From: Nakazawaea peltata
Taxonomy: Eukaryota > Ascomycota > Pichiomycetes > Alaninales > Pachysolenaceae
DNA: 64,000 nt
Reading direction: 5' to 3'
Assembly (NCBI GenBank): GCA_001599355.1
Contig: BCGQ01000003.1
Coordinates: 250,468-314,467, forward strand
Below the pieces are notes generated by a model that saw nothing but the letters and a program-made list of their open reading frames with translations, had not been told where the DNA came from and made no database searches. Numbering within the stretch: the stretch's first letter is position 1; every line of letters begins with the position of its first letter. The translations under genes were made by a program, and so were the position numbers. Of this stretch, positions 20,601 through 28,331 are shown one piece after another.

Positions 20601-20878
20601 TCGGTCTTGACAAAGAGGATCAATAGCGTTTTCAAGGCGCTCTTTGCTAAGTCCAAATCGTCACTCGAGGAGACTAGGGCGGTGATAAGGCCTCGAAGTC
20701 CATGCGCTACGACTGTCTCACGGTATTCTCTACTGAAGGCTTTCAAGCTCAATATGGCGGCTCTTCTGTCGGAGATCAAGGTTGAATTGGTGAGGCGGTC
20801 GCACATTTGGATGATGATTTCCTCGGCGCTTTGTTGTTTGGGCGCGTTGGGCGCCAAAAAGTCCGAGATTGTGTTCAT
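14684..20878 (-). CDS. USO1: Golgi tethering golgin Uso1/p115
   Basis: The 2064-residue protein is longer than S. cerevisiae Uso1 (1790). Residues 1 to about 650 form the armadillo-like globular head with conserved stretches such as KLVAFENIF, LRGSLVV and FFWNDQRI. From about 683 to 2030 it is almost continuous heptad coiled coil with internal repetition, for example repeated SLQ-THE units near 1040-1080. It ends in a run of about 20 Asp/Glu (residues 2043-2064), which in p115 binds other Golgi partners. It tethers ER-derived COPII vesicles to the cis-Golgi with Rab1/Ypt1. The start ATG gives MNTISDFLAPNAPKQ, the expected head N-terminus. Antisense open frames over the coiled coil are shadows. 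Confidence 0.95.
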   Translation of the reverse strand: MNTISDFLAPNAPKQQSAEEIIIQMCDRLTNSTLISDRRAAILSLKAFSREYRETVVAHGLRGLITALVSSSDDLDLAKSALKTLLILFVKTDSTVDNDDDLLFAIDFRDRNLRISQNAEDLGVVSSMDQISLFVSDEVLTNESIIQILIDLLSDSSDFYVKLYILQIFELLVSTRPITSKEKLLSSPLSLPVIISALDDLHEPIRNEAILLLTRLSIDNFNIQKLVAFENIFDKLFDILNLEGLLRGSLVVLDCLDLFIELLQFNASNQKLFIETLCIPKLAHLVQQPLIDQDFFWNDQRILNASKCIKIVHIFVANNHKNQATLADNQFVLILLQLLFTTSTPNPVRKEALLAVADIINGNNDLQLVFSQIDVPYIDPSLPNSSKNGEQVMPIIQALLSWILHCNSVHTFEIRVAAQMVLESYFEENPELQIAFFDEQLAEFTASSTEKANFLTVLFEYDDEWKLNPYKTWFSCVLLMKLLSLNDTIREKIKNLEIGDSDLGEEVLPSTQVLQEKLMGALELSDPRIPFGYLMLLSTWLYLDKKCCNDFLKEYSNLISLLSYVSQVKNVTDFVIVDSLIVFMIGIVYDSTASDSTISRTELYALILKTIGEENYVLKLRLLRESSLVAHVQDDSLFKYKKDASTGLPEVYLTYSFKEFFLEVWPRVKRLKSPSVDPIGVISYEVLDELESSNLELKKQLEESNDLIKQKIELIEQHEKSNTEISDELKKLETELSSVQDSELELKEKVVSLNTELSTLKESHANLESTSSKYYEDLQSSSKEASSFEQKSKELELEIAKISELKKKAEDGINKMSRELFQLTRDKEALEKRVKSLENDQTSTLKKHEKLVADLNKKIQLKEDSIKKLESKCTELTKNLSDLKNQLNGLTSEMATLRAKLENVESTNLQYIDKLRLSSKVIEEFKSENQKLTTQLQELTVKTNNETYSLKSSIDSMKSTIESLQKEKEELSEQLESMKSSHQRALDESGSKHSELNELLESLRLKFEELKALKESLELDHLQLKDTHSTELKSLQDTHESAVKSLQETHETTLKSLKDIHSTDKESLSSDYESKIKSKLDEIASLQSSKSDLEQQLKELRSESDSSQLQTDQLIADLKSEIESLNAQLTKTTSDLENAQNELQQEIEKNTQLEKDNKAALQDLESQKLVLSDKLTESEKSVEKLKSELSSLAEAHDSLTSDKKTVEDKLDTLSKSHEELKSERDSVSESLRSLTSSHDELKSEKSSIVEKLLALTTDHGDLKSLKDSLAQQLSDLTEAQKSLESDKQQLEETLKSSQEEVNSLKSQLDPLQTAQTTLLDEKKQLQSTIDDLEQSLKTLQTESETQKTKLEQDLGLKSKLLEEAEKAKESLEEEISTLTETISSLESTNLELSSNLSALQEEFDTFKAQEKRKFIDLKEQKESVSEEKNSLAFTLELISLKMTERDQLLNDSRNENKSLSLKLGELEDAAKKLLSLHETEEKRLTTKVENLEKEITDLKSELTKKAKEIEDERSELTKDSESAMQNYIKKIGELEKEKQEIATQRDDVKASLEKAEVALAGVETKLKDSDDDKTKLDKKVDELTNDLKSKTDLFSLVETKLTLTEKELLDLKNELSKKDQEHKTRQIQIEGDTKLAESTISKLKEEVKQLKSQIETHKSSAAQLEKSLSLEKSTSSSRVSDLESKISSVNQELETMKKSNSVLDELKKILETELSSSKSELDKLSKQLSSSESEIANLSKSLETLKTQGEKMLGESKSQLEESLKKLSQLESEISSKTDELKKVTLELETLKKTTDADLKKLELEKSQVQKELDSLKESSASSTKDIESKSKEYEAALAASKQKESEMEVQVAELKSQVADLSSKREGLTKQIDEFKSKETETNTKLAESEKKLNKLETELTALKSEAEKTEKALKKDHETLIEELKKVHDTLTEEITLKHDSLTKQHESLTTELESIKETHTSSALEIETLRSQMKSAESKASELETELLSLKETIDEKEKKVKSLKSKLSSMVPKSDLDDLFFLLRETKREYKEKLKALGEEVSSDEDDDDDDDEDEDDEDE

Positions 20879-21413
20879 ACTTGGCCCTCAGTGTGTTGGT
20901 GTTGAAAGGTGTTGAGTTTTGAGTGGTGTTTTGAAGGGTTCATCGGTGTTCTTTTTCCAGAAGGGCAGGAGAGAAAAGGGCAGGACGCGAAAAGGACAGG
21001 AGAAAAGGACAGATGGAGAATTTGTCGAGGATGGGCAGAATGGAAGAACTAGGGCAAATTTGTAGAAGTTTGATAATATGCTGAGGGAGAAGAGGGATAC
21101 ATAAAAGGGATACAGGAAGTACAGGAAGTACGGGAAGTACACAGGAGCGATACATGGAGATGAGAGATTAACAATCTGATAGTGTGACAGGTGGTTACTG
21201 TATACAGAATTAGGAGATATCATTTCTTAGAAAATTCGATTGAATTATAAACTGTACTATCTGGTGTTCTATATGGTGGACTACATAACTTGCACTATAA
21301 GGCACTTAATATTCGAAGTCTAGAAAGATATAACACTACTATACTATCGCACTAATATAACATAGTTATAATGCGCTTAACAGAAAATCCAAAGAGACTT
21401 CTGGAGAAAGTAG
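20879..21413. promoter_or_regulatory. USO1 promoter with repeated AAAAGGGCAGG boxes
   Basis: This gap is the USO1 upstream region and the 3' flank of the UNC-93-like gene. Between 20961 and 21013 an irregular 13-16 bp unit built around AAAAGG(G/A)CAG occurs four times. Two more GGGCA boxes follow near 21033 and 21052. An 11 bp GGAAGTAC-type repeat lies at about 21114-21143. The part towards 21413 is AT-rich with TATA and ACTATA words, as in yeast terminators. No gene seen. Confidence 0.45.
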
Positions 21414-22796
21414 CTACTTATCAATCCTCTTTATAATTAACACCCCTATTGATGCCATCCCCAACAAACAAACCGCCCAATACGACCCAAACATACTCAT
21501 ATATGGAGTACCCTTAGAGTCCGTCGCAAACAGTATACATGCCGCAATAGCTCCAAATACCTTATAAAACCCAGCATACATAGACACTTTATCTGGGTCA
21601 TTCGATAATGCACCCATAATAAAGAATGCAAAGGTCTGGAAACACCCATCTTGGAATCCATAAAAGAAATATAACGCAATATACAGTGATGCTTTTCCCC
21701 CATCTGTGATATCCATAGGAGGATCATAAGGAACCAGCCGGTTAGAATCTCTCAGAGGAAAGTATCCACATAAACTTATTACAAAGACTAATGCACTTAA
21801 CATTATCCAAGCAGATACTGATCTGAACCTTCTAGTCTTAAAAGGCAAGTCCATATATACTCCCAACATGACTGCACCCACCAATTGAGAAACTCCATAC
21901 AATAACCCGTTGTATGATCTTGTTCTCACATTGAAATAGTACTGGTTGAAATCATTAGACTGATATGCGGGATAATAAAGAGCCATAAAAGAGAATGGTA
22001 AGAAGAATACAAAGAGGGGTTCATTACGAATACAATTTAAAATTCCACGCAATTCTTCGGTGAAACTACGTTGACGAGCACTAGATACTCTAGTACCGTC
22101 TGTACGAATCATTTGGTCCGCATTAGCAACACATAACCCAACTAATCCTCCAATGATCATTAATATGGTGAGCAGCAGGTATGTTCCATCACTTACACTG
22201 CCGGCAGAAGTATTATGACGATTTTCAACAGCAGGAATAAGCCCTCCAACAACGGAACCCAAGAAACTGAGAAAGAAGAATATAGCCACGAATCGACCTT
22301 TTTGTTTCTCAGTTGCATAAGATGACATTGCAACACCACAAGCAGTCCAGAAGATTCCAGCTCCAAAACCACAACATGCCCCTGCAAAATACACATACCC
22401 TTTATTTTGAGTATTGTTATAACACCAGAACAGAGAACCATATACAGCATACATAGTGGCACCGACTGCCATGGTCAAACGAACACCGAAGAAATTGACA
22501 AGAGACCCAGAAACCAAAGCTACTGCCGCAAATATAGCATACAATACAGTATTAGCATTATCAGCTACAGTGGCATCGACTTGTCCGGCTCCTCCTAACG
22601 AAACCAAAACATTGAAAAGACCCACTGCAAGAAAGTTGGTGAACCCAGCAAAGACAACTTGTGTATATGGGTGATAAAAATTGGGAATACTCAAAAATGA
22701 GAGATGGAGTGCCCTATCAGGGTTCAAGCTAAGGTTATCTTCTGGGCCAATTTCGACCGACTTCAGGCTAACAAGGACCGTATCTTTCTCAGACAT
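21414..22796 (-). CDS. UNC-93-like major facilitator membrane protein
   Basis: The 460-residue protein has 11-12 hydrophobic segments after a soluble N-terminus of about 45 residues. The first membrane segment begins QVVFAGFTNFLAVGLFN, typical of the fungal UNC-93/DUF895 group of the MFS fold, and a GACCGFGAGIFWTACGVAM segment follows. Substrates in fungi are not known. Two loops between helices carry Asn-rich luminal or external sequence (ENRHNTS). It diverges from the Gfo/Idh oxidoreductase across a 234 bp promoter with six GATAAG sites, suggesting joint control. Confidence is high for the family and nil for the substrate. Confidence 0.8.
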   Translation of the reverse strand: MSEKDTVLVSLKSVEIGPEDNLSLNPDRALHLSFLSIPNFYHPYTQVVFAGFTNFLAVGLFNVLVSLGGAGQVDATVADNANTVLYAIFAAVALVSGSLVNFFGVRLTMAVGATMYAVYGSLFWCYNNTQNKGYVYFAGACCGFGAGIFWTACGVAMSSYATEKQKGRFVAIFFFLSFLGSVVGGLIPAVENRHNTSAGSVSDGTYLLLTILMIIGGLVGLCVANADQMIRTDGTRVSSARQRSFTEELRGILNCIRNEPLFVFFLPFSFMALYYPAYQSNDFNQYYFNVRTRSYNGLLYGVSQLVGAVMLGVYMDLPFKTRRFRSVSAWIMLSALVFVISLCGYFPLRDSNRLVPYDPPMDITDGGKASLYIALYFFYGFQDGCFQTFAFFIMGALSNDPDKVSMYAGFYKVFGAIAACILFATDSKGTPYMSMFGSYWAVCLLGMASIGVLIIKRIDK

Positions 22797-22819
22797 ACTG
22801 AAAGATACCTACATCTACA

Positions 22820-23014
22820 GATAAGAAGGACATGTTATCTCTGTCCCCTCTTTATATATTTCTTATCTCTAGAGGACCCCTATTGTTTGCCTTATCTCCC
22901 CCTGCAGATCCGATAAGAGCAGGTTACAACTGCCATCAAATTCCCTTTCTGGGAAACTCCCGCAGATAAGCCAAACCTTATTTAGCTGTGGAAAATAGTC
23001 ATCGTTATCTTATC
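22820..23014. promoter_or_regulatory. Bidirectional promoter with six GATAAG sites
   Basis: GATAAG or its complement occurs at 22820-22825, 22862-22867, 22891-22896, 22912-22917, 22965-22970 and 23009-23014, with further GATA/TTATC cores between. The two flanking start codons are only 234 bp apart. The density is far above chance for a hexamer and suggests a GATA-factor-controlled shared promoter. Confidence 0.65.
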
Positions 23015-23030
23015 GGCAAGCGAGAGAAGC

Positions 23031-24146
23031 ATGGTTAAGGTTTTGATGGTCGGGGTGCAACACCCGCACATGTTCTCGCGAATTGCTTACTTTCAAGAAC
23101 ACACCGATCTTTTAGGGATTTATGACGACGATACAGAAACTGCCGATAAGCTTGCCGAAAGATACCCTGGGTTACATAAATTCGGGTCTTTGAAGGAACT
23201 GTTAGCAACCGAGCCTGATTGTTGTTTCATTCATGCCCTTGATCATGATGTACCTCGTTATACTTATGAGATCTTGGAGATTTACGATAAGTTGAAAGGT
23301 CTCTTCTTGGAGAAACCCGGAGCGGCCAAACCACATGACTTGTATAAGCTTGTTGAAAAATTGAAACAGTACCCCGATATGGTTGTTGAGTTCGGGTGGG
23401 AGATGCATTATTGTGAGATGGTAGAGTTCGGTAAAGAATTAGTCAGCAAGAAGACTCTTGGAGATGTCACTATGGCCCATTTTCATGGAGGCACTCCATG
23501 TGGAGGTGCATTAGAGAAATGGCAGTCTCTAGATACTACTTTGGGGGGTTTTATGTACACTGATGCGTCACACACTTTTGAAAATGTGATAGATCTCTTT
23601 GGACTCCCCTCAAAAGTAATGGCATCTATTCGGAAACTTCCTGAAGGTACCGAAGATTTCAATTGTGTTAGCATTGTTGAGGATTTATTTGAAGGGGAGA
23701 AACATGAACTGGTACCAACTAGAGTAGGTCGTGTAAGATATGAAGATATCGGCTCAGTCATTATGGAGTATCCCGATAAGAACGTTGTTCTGGATTTCAC
23801 TGCGTGGGAACTGAAAGATTGGTGTGCTGATTGGTCTCTTGATATTTATGGGACTAATGGGATATTCCATGGATTTTTGAACCCTCCAAATGTTAATTTA
23901 TATTTAAGAAATGCTCGTGATGGATATCCAGCTGGTCATTACGATATGCCTACAATGAAACCAAATGGGGAATCCAATTGGCTTCATTATTTCGAGAAAC
24001 AACTTGATATGTTCCTTGACAGATGTGATGGGAATCATACACAAAAAGATGAGGTTTGTGGAATCACCTCGGAGATTCTATTGATGAAACTTTTAGAGGC
24101 CATTTTCGATTCGGCAACTTCTGATAAAGCTGTAACTATACAATGA
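23031..24146 (+). CDS. Gfo/Idh/MocA-family NAD(P)-dependent oxidoreductase
   Basis: The 371-residue enzyme opens with VKVLMVGVQHPHMF, a nucleotide-binding strand-turn-helix variant lacking the usual GxGxxG glycines. The family lysine motif follows in the segment GLFLEKPGAAKP (the EKP motif of Gfo/Idh/MocA enzymes). The second half is the alpha/beta substrate domain, with GGFMYTDASHTFENVIDLFG matching the region that holds the catalytic Asp/His pair. These enzymes oxidise or reduce sugars and cyclitols. The unusual His-Pro-His at the cofactor turn hints at an altered cofactor pocket. It shares its promoter with the UNC-93-like transporter and converges with the LAM gene at 31 bp. Confidence 0.8.
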   Translation: MVKVLMVGVQHPHMFSRIAYFQEHTDLLGIYDDDTETADKLAERYPGLHKFGSLKELLATEPDCCFIHALDHDVPRYTYEILEIYDKLKGLFLEKPGAAKPHDLYKLVEKLKQYPDMVVEFGWEMHYCEMVEFGKELVSKKTLGDVTMAHFHGGTPCGGALEKWQSLDTTLGGFMYTDASHTFENVIDLFGLPSKVMASIRKLPEGTEDFNCVSIVEDLFEGEKHELVPTRVGRVRYEDIGSVIMEYPDKNVVLDFTAWELKDWCADWSLDIYGTNGIFHGFLNPPNVNLYLRNARDGYPAGHYDMPTMKPNGESNWLHYFEKQLDMFLDRCDGNHTQKDEVCGITSEILLMKLLEAIFDSATSDKAVTIQ

Positions 24147-24177
24147 CTACTAATAAATTTCTAAGCTTTACATTGTT

Positions 24178-27051
24178 CTATTTACTTTCATCTAAAAGCC
24201 TTTTCAATTCGTCTAGCTTTTGCTGAGTAATCCTGACCAGGTCTTCTAAACTCTGTCTGCTCTTACCTTTCATTACATCAAAATCAATAGATTTTGATCC
24301 GAATTCTTTTGCAAATGTACTTGAGTCTCCATTCCGCTCATCGATCCACTTCCAAACGTCATATTCCAGTTTGTTGGAGAGGTAATTCTTAGTATTGAAA
24401 GTGTTCTGTAGAAGGATATAATCCTGTCCGTTAATTTTCGCATTAGCAATTACCGAATTCAAGTCATTACCTGATGAACTTGGTCTTAAGAAAATGAATA
24501 ATACAATTACGATACCAATTATCAGACCAAGAATGTTAAGACTGATAACCAGTTGAATTTGATCGAGTAAAGTTTGTTTAGGTGGCTCAACCACCTCCAC
24601 TTTAGGCAGTTCTTCAACTCCTTTGGTCTTTCTTCTCTTCTTAGAGGTTGTAGCAGTTCTTTTTCTCGAAGATGGAGCAGCAGTTCTATTTTTAAGCTCG
24701 CTTATCAACACTTTCATACTCTCTTTCTGACCTTCTACAGATCCTCTTTCTACAGGGCCTTTAATCAAACTTCTACCAGTCCAATCGACTGCAGTAATTA
24801 CAGTCAAATCAGTACTATTAGATTCACCCCATGAAAGTAAAAATGTCGATCTTACAGTAAAACTACCACCACTAGGAACGTCTGGAGTCAGACTCACCTG
24901 AGTTACCTTGATATAACTGGAGAAATCGCAGTACTCCACTGTTTCAGTGATATTACATTTTGTCTGTTTAGGACCTACAGGACCACTCAATGGCTTAGTA
25001 TAATTGTACTGTCTTTTCTTGACCCCATCAGATGATTCCAACTTGGGAATCTCAGAAATGTCAAAATTCTTGGACTTTTCCAATACATTTTTGAGGAAAG
25101 AGACATCGTCACCGAACATGAGCTCGAACACTACACCCAATGGGGCCTGAATATTATCTTCGGAAATGAGAGTCTCATTAGATTGACGCTCATAGTTAGC
25201 AGAAGTAGAAGAATGACTTCTTGGCCCTTGGAATATAATCCCATTGAAATTGTTCCCCGCATTTTCTTCTGCTGGGGTTTCCCCGGATTTTTTTCCAGAT
25301 TCATCCAATGAATAATCGTCTTCTGAGGAGACCTCAACCAGTGGAATACTTTTCTTGGAGTTGCTATTTTGCATTGCTTTGGATCTCAAATTGAAGTAAT
25401 CTTCTCTGTCATCATCATCGGAAGTGCCCTCGGAAATATCAGTGTCAATCTCAGCATCGGATTCCGAGTCCGACTCGAATGAAAAATCGATAGATCCATG
25501 GTTGCCGGGATGTATATTCTGATTCCAACACGAGCACATCAAATCAAAAGTAGCATCTCTCGTAAGAAAAGAGGAGAAAACGCTTCGGGAATGTAAAGTC
25601 TGGATAGATATGGCATTAGGGAACAATCCGGCAGTGTTCTTCTTCTCTATCTGTATAACTTCTGAGAACGGAATGGAGAAATTCGTTACCCATCCCAAGA
25701 TATTCGAATTGAAAGAGATATGATCAGATGATATGTAGATCCTTCCTTGGACTAATACCTCTTTCTGTAATGCACAACTGTAATCCTCCATCAACTTCTC
25801 TGAAGAAGGGAGTTTCTTGAAGAGCAGATGGAATTCCGATTGTCTCTTCTCACTTGGGAGGGTGAATTTGGGTCTTCTGGCTCCCGAAGTGCTAGCTGCC
25901 GCATGAGATATCAGAGGTGAGAGTGGTCCGAGATTATCATAAGAGTCTGTCCGATGACTGATATTCTCCGGGTCTTCCACTTGGAGATTAGAGAATCGTT
26001 TCGATCCGTTCTTCTTTTGTTTACGTCTACTATCTTTATCTACACTTACATTGAATCTGGTTGAATGACCTGATGGTGACATGAGGGGTCTTCTTGATGG
26101 AGACGGTGAGGCCAGACGGTTGGAATGAGAGACTCTTCCAGAACGAGACCGTGTTGGTTCCATTGGTTCAGAAGCAACCCTCTCAGAACGTCCATTTCGA
26201 GTCGATGTGAAATCTGAAAGGTTCAATTCCCCCTTCCCAAGTGTACTCAATGGGGTTGTTTTAGTGGGTTCAAATACTATACTTTTTGAGGGTAAAACGT
26301 CATTACTCTTTGATGCTCGGGAATTTGAGGTGACCAATTGCGATATATGTTCATCAATAGGATCATCCAGTGAGAGATGTGCAAGATTATTCCCAGACCG
26401 ATGCGATATATTCTCTGTTATGTGTTTGAGGGTGGAAAAAACATCACCTAAACTCAGCTTGGATTTAGAAGCAGGAGTCTCGGCTCCATTCAGTGTCTCA
26501 TCATGATCTTGCCCATCGAAATGACCAATTGTGTTTATATGATCTGCAGCAGCAGTTATAATCGACGACAATATACCTGCCTTATCAGGATTTTCATCTT
26601 GCTCAGGAGCGTCATCCTCCAGCGTGAGTAGATTAGTAGACCTAGAAAGATTGGATGGAGCAACACTGGATTGGGTATTGGTATCGGGGTTTTTATGCAT
26701 GCCGGGGTGGAATGAGGTATTTAAAGCCAGATTTGGATGCAAAGAAACATTCAAAACACTATTCACCTCGCTTTTCGGGATTGAGAAACTTGCAGATGGT
26801 GCGTTGCTATGGCTCCGGGTCAATCCGACTAGCGGGGAAGACATTCCATTGAATTGGATCCTGCTGCTGTCACGGGATTTTATCGAAGTTATTTGGGGGA
26901 GATCAATGGACGAGGATTTGTGATGCAGATGTTCATTGAAGCTCAATTTCTTGGTAGCTGCCTTATGTGATTTTGACCTGTGGAATAACTTCTTAATCTT
27001 CTTGGAAGAAGACAGGGGAGTGGCAGAAGACGACAGGTCTGGGGTCTCCAT
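24178..27051 (-). CDS. LAM/Ltc-family membrane-contact sterol transfer protein
   Basis: The 957-residue protein has a long Ser-rich disordered N-terminus, then a GRAM domain at about 400-505 (KLPSSEKLMEDYSCALQKEV onward) and an acidic linker. A single VASt/StART-like domain follows at about 635-785, starting at the APLGVVFELMFGDD segment. Then come a Lys/Arg-rich stretch and one transmembrane helix at about 838-862. This is the layout of Lam5/Lam6 (Ltc1); Lam2/Ysp2 and Lam4 have two StART-like domains. Family knowledge: these ER-anchored proteins move sterol at ER contacts with plasma membrane, vacuole or mitochondria. No BAR/PH part is seen, which excludes the Lam1/Lam3 type. Confidence 0.8.
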   Translation of the reverse strand: METPDLSSSATPLSSSKKIKKLFHRSKSHKAATKKLSFNEHLHHKSSSIDLPQITSIKSRDSSRIQFNGMSSPLVGLTRSHSNAPSASFSIPKSEVNSVLNVSLHPNLALNTSFHPGMHKNPDTNTQSSVAPSNLSRSTNLLTLEDDAPEQDENPDKAGILSSIITAAADHINTIGHFDGQDHDETLNGAETPASKSKLSLGDVFSTLKHITENISHRSGNNLAHLSLDDPIDEHISQLVTSNSRASKSNDVLPSKSIVFEPTKTTPLSTLGKGELNLSDFTSTRNGRSERVASEPMEPTRSRSGRVSHSNRLASPSPSRRPLMSPSGHSTRFNVSVDKDSRRKQKKNGSKRFSNLQVEDPENISHRTDSYDNLGPLSPLISHAAASTSGARRPKFTLPSEKRQSEFHLLFKKLPSSEKLMEDYSCALQKEVLVQGRIYISSDHISFNSNILGWVTNFSIPFSEVIQIEKKNTAGLFPNAISIQTLHSRSVFSSFLTRDATFDLMCSCWNQNIHPGNHGSIDFSFESDSESDAEIDTDISEGTSDDDDREDYFNLRSKAMQNSNSKKSIPLVEVSSEDDYSLDESGKKSGETPAEENAGNNFNGIIFQGPRSHSSTSANYERQSNETLISEDNIQAPLGVVFELMFGDDVSFLKNVLEKSKNFDISEIPKLESSDGVKKRQYNYTKPLSGPVGPKQTKCNITETVEYCDFSSYIKVTQVSLTPDVPSGGSFTVRSTFLLSWGESNSTDLTVITAVDWTGRSLIKGPVERGSVEGQKESMKVLISELKNRTAAPSSRKRTATTSKKRRKTKGVEELPKVEVVEPPKQTLLDQIQLVISLNILGLIIGIVIVLFIFLRPSSSGNDLNSVIANAKINGQDYILLQNTFNTKNYLSNKLEYDVWKWIDERNGDSSTFAKEFGSKSIDFDVMKGKSRQSLEDLVRITQQKLDELKRLLDESK

Positions 27052-27648
27052 GTTGATAAAGGTGAACGAGCAAAGCCCAATTGAGGTTATTTAAATGCAG
27101 CCGGATGCTCACAAATAGAAGTTGGGATGTGTGATGGAAGTGATGGTTGCTTGATTTTAGTTCAAGTTGAATAGTTGGCTTGGATTTGAGATTGTGTAGT
27201 TTCCTAATTAGGAGGGGCAGGTAGGAAAAGGGCAGATTTTAAGCAACTAGAGGAGATGATAGATGGAGGGGAGAGATTGGAATGGAACCGGAGGGGGGCA
27301 ATTAAAAGGAGTGGCTTGAAAAGACAGGATAGTATTAGAATAATGAGTGATGTCATAAGGGGGGTTCAGATTGTCGGTACTGATAAATAGAGTAAGTTGT
27401 TTGTGGTGGTTAATTTTATATACTGTATTTCTATGTAGTGTTGGGGCAAATTTCTGAAAAAAATAGTACTTAGGGGCAGAATATTAGATGAACCGGTGGG
27501 CACACTTAGGCACACTGACCTTGAACAGTTTGACCCTGAGCAAAAGCCAAAGCCTCAGCCCCGCCAAGTCCAATCCTCACTCAATAACCCAAACAAATTC
27601 AGTACCCTCCTACATCTCTCAATAATTCATACATCATTCTCTTATACA
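27052..27648. promoter_or_regulatory. LAM-gene promoter with GGGGCA boxes
   Basis: The 597 bp between the LAM start and the SKP1 stop contains five GGGCA/GGGGCA boxes on the plus strand (TGCCC in the direction of the gene), near 27216, 27230, 27297, 27445 and 27474. The first pair sits in GGAAAAGGGCAG, matching the USO1 promoter words. A 99-codon plus-strand frame at 27496-27795 runs into SKP1 coding sequence and is not supported. Confidence 0.45.
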
Positions 27649-28173
27649 CTAACGATCTTCAGCCCATTCATTCTCTCTCTTAATGGCTACCTCTTCCTCA
27701 GCAGTGAAATCATTGACAATGTTAAAGGTTTTTCTGATCTCTTCTGGAGATTTACCTCTGATCATATCAGCAACCATCTTACATCCGGCAATTAACAATG
27801 GTTTGATGTTCATATAATTAGCAGCCAGAATAATCTCATACAACATCTCCTGATCAGTACTTAAGAAATGCTTGTCCCATTCAGCAATAGGAGCAGATTT
27901 CATAGAATCATCATCTTCTTCATCATCAAATTCCTCATCTTTGTAATGCTCACACCATTCCAAAACGAATTTCATCACCGAGGATGACACATTTGGTAAT
28001 GGAATCTGCACTGGTTCGTCATCATCATCGTCTTCTTCTTCCTCATCTTCATCTCCTCCCAGTGGGAACAAATCCTTCAACATATTTTTCAATAAAATGG
28101 ATTTCTCCATTACTTTTCTCTCAACTGGGAACTTCTCCTCATCCGAGGAAACTAAAACATACTTTCTAACCAT
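27649..28173 (-). CDS. SKP1: SCF ubiquitin ligase adaptor Skp1
   Basis: The 174-residue product is near-complete Skp1. It has the N-terminal BTB-like fold with [20 protein letters not shown], an acidic Asp/Glu loop expanded as in fungi, and the highly conserved C-terminal F-box-binding region ([15 protein letters not shown], ending ENEWAEDR). It links Cul1/Cdc53 to F-box proteins and is also part of the CBF3 kinetochore complex and RAVE. The computed frame reaches back to a GTG at 28209, but the ATG at 28173 gives the normal N-terminus. A 4-codon upstream ORF lies at 28217-28231. One codon at 27826-27828 is CTG at a Leu conserved in all Skp1 proteins I know. Confidence 0.96.
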   Translation of the reverse strand: MVRKYVLVSSDEEKFPVERKVMEKSILLKNMLKDLFPLGGDEDEEEEDDDDDEPVQIPLPNVSSSVMKFVLEWCEHYKDEEFDDEEDDDSMKSAPIAEWDKHFLSTDQEMLYEIILAANYMNIKPLLIAGCKMVADMIRGKSPEEIRKTFNIVNDFTAEEEVAIKRENEWAEDR

Positions 28174-28331
28174 ATTAACCTTACCTGTATCACAATCGAT
28201 TTGCCTCACTCCTCTCCTAATAACAAGTCATTTTCCTTATAAAAAGTGTTTAGGTTGGTGTTTCCTATTTGGGATATTGAGTTTGGATACACTACTGAAT
28301 TACAAAGATTATGGATATTCATTGAGATATG

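Noticed and set aside
27496-27795. 99-codon plus-strand frame 3' of SKP1
   Set aside because: It runs 147 bp into SKP1 coding sequence on the other strand and has no domain.
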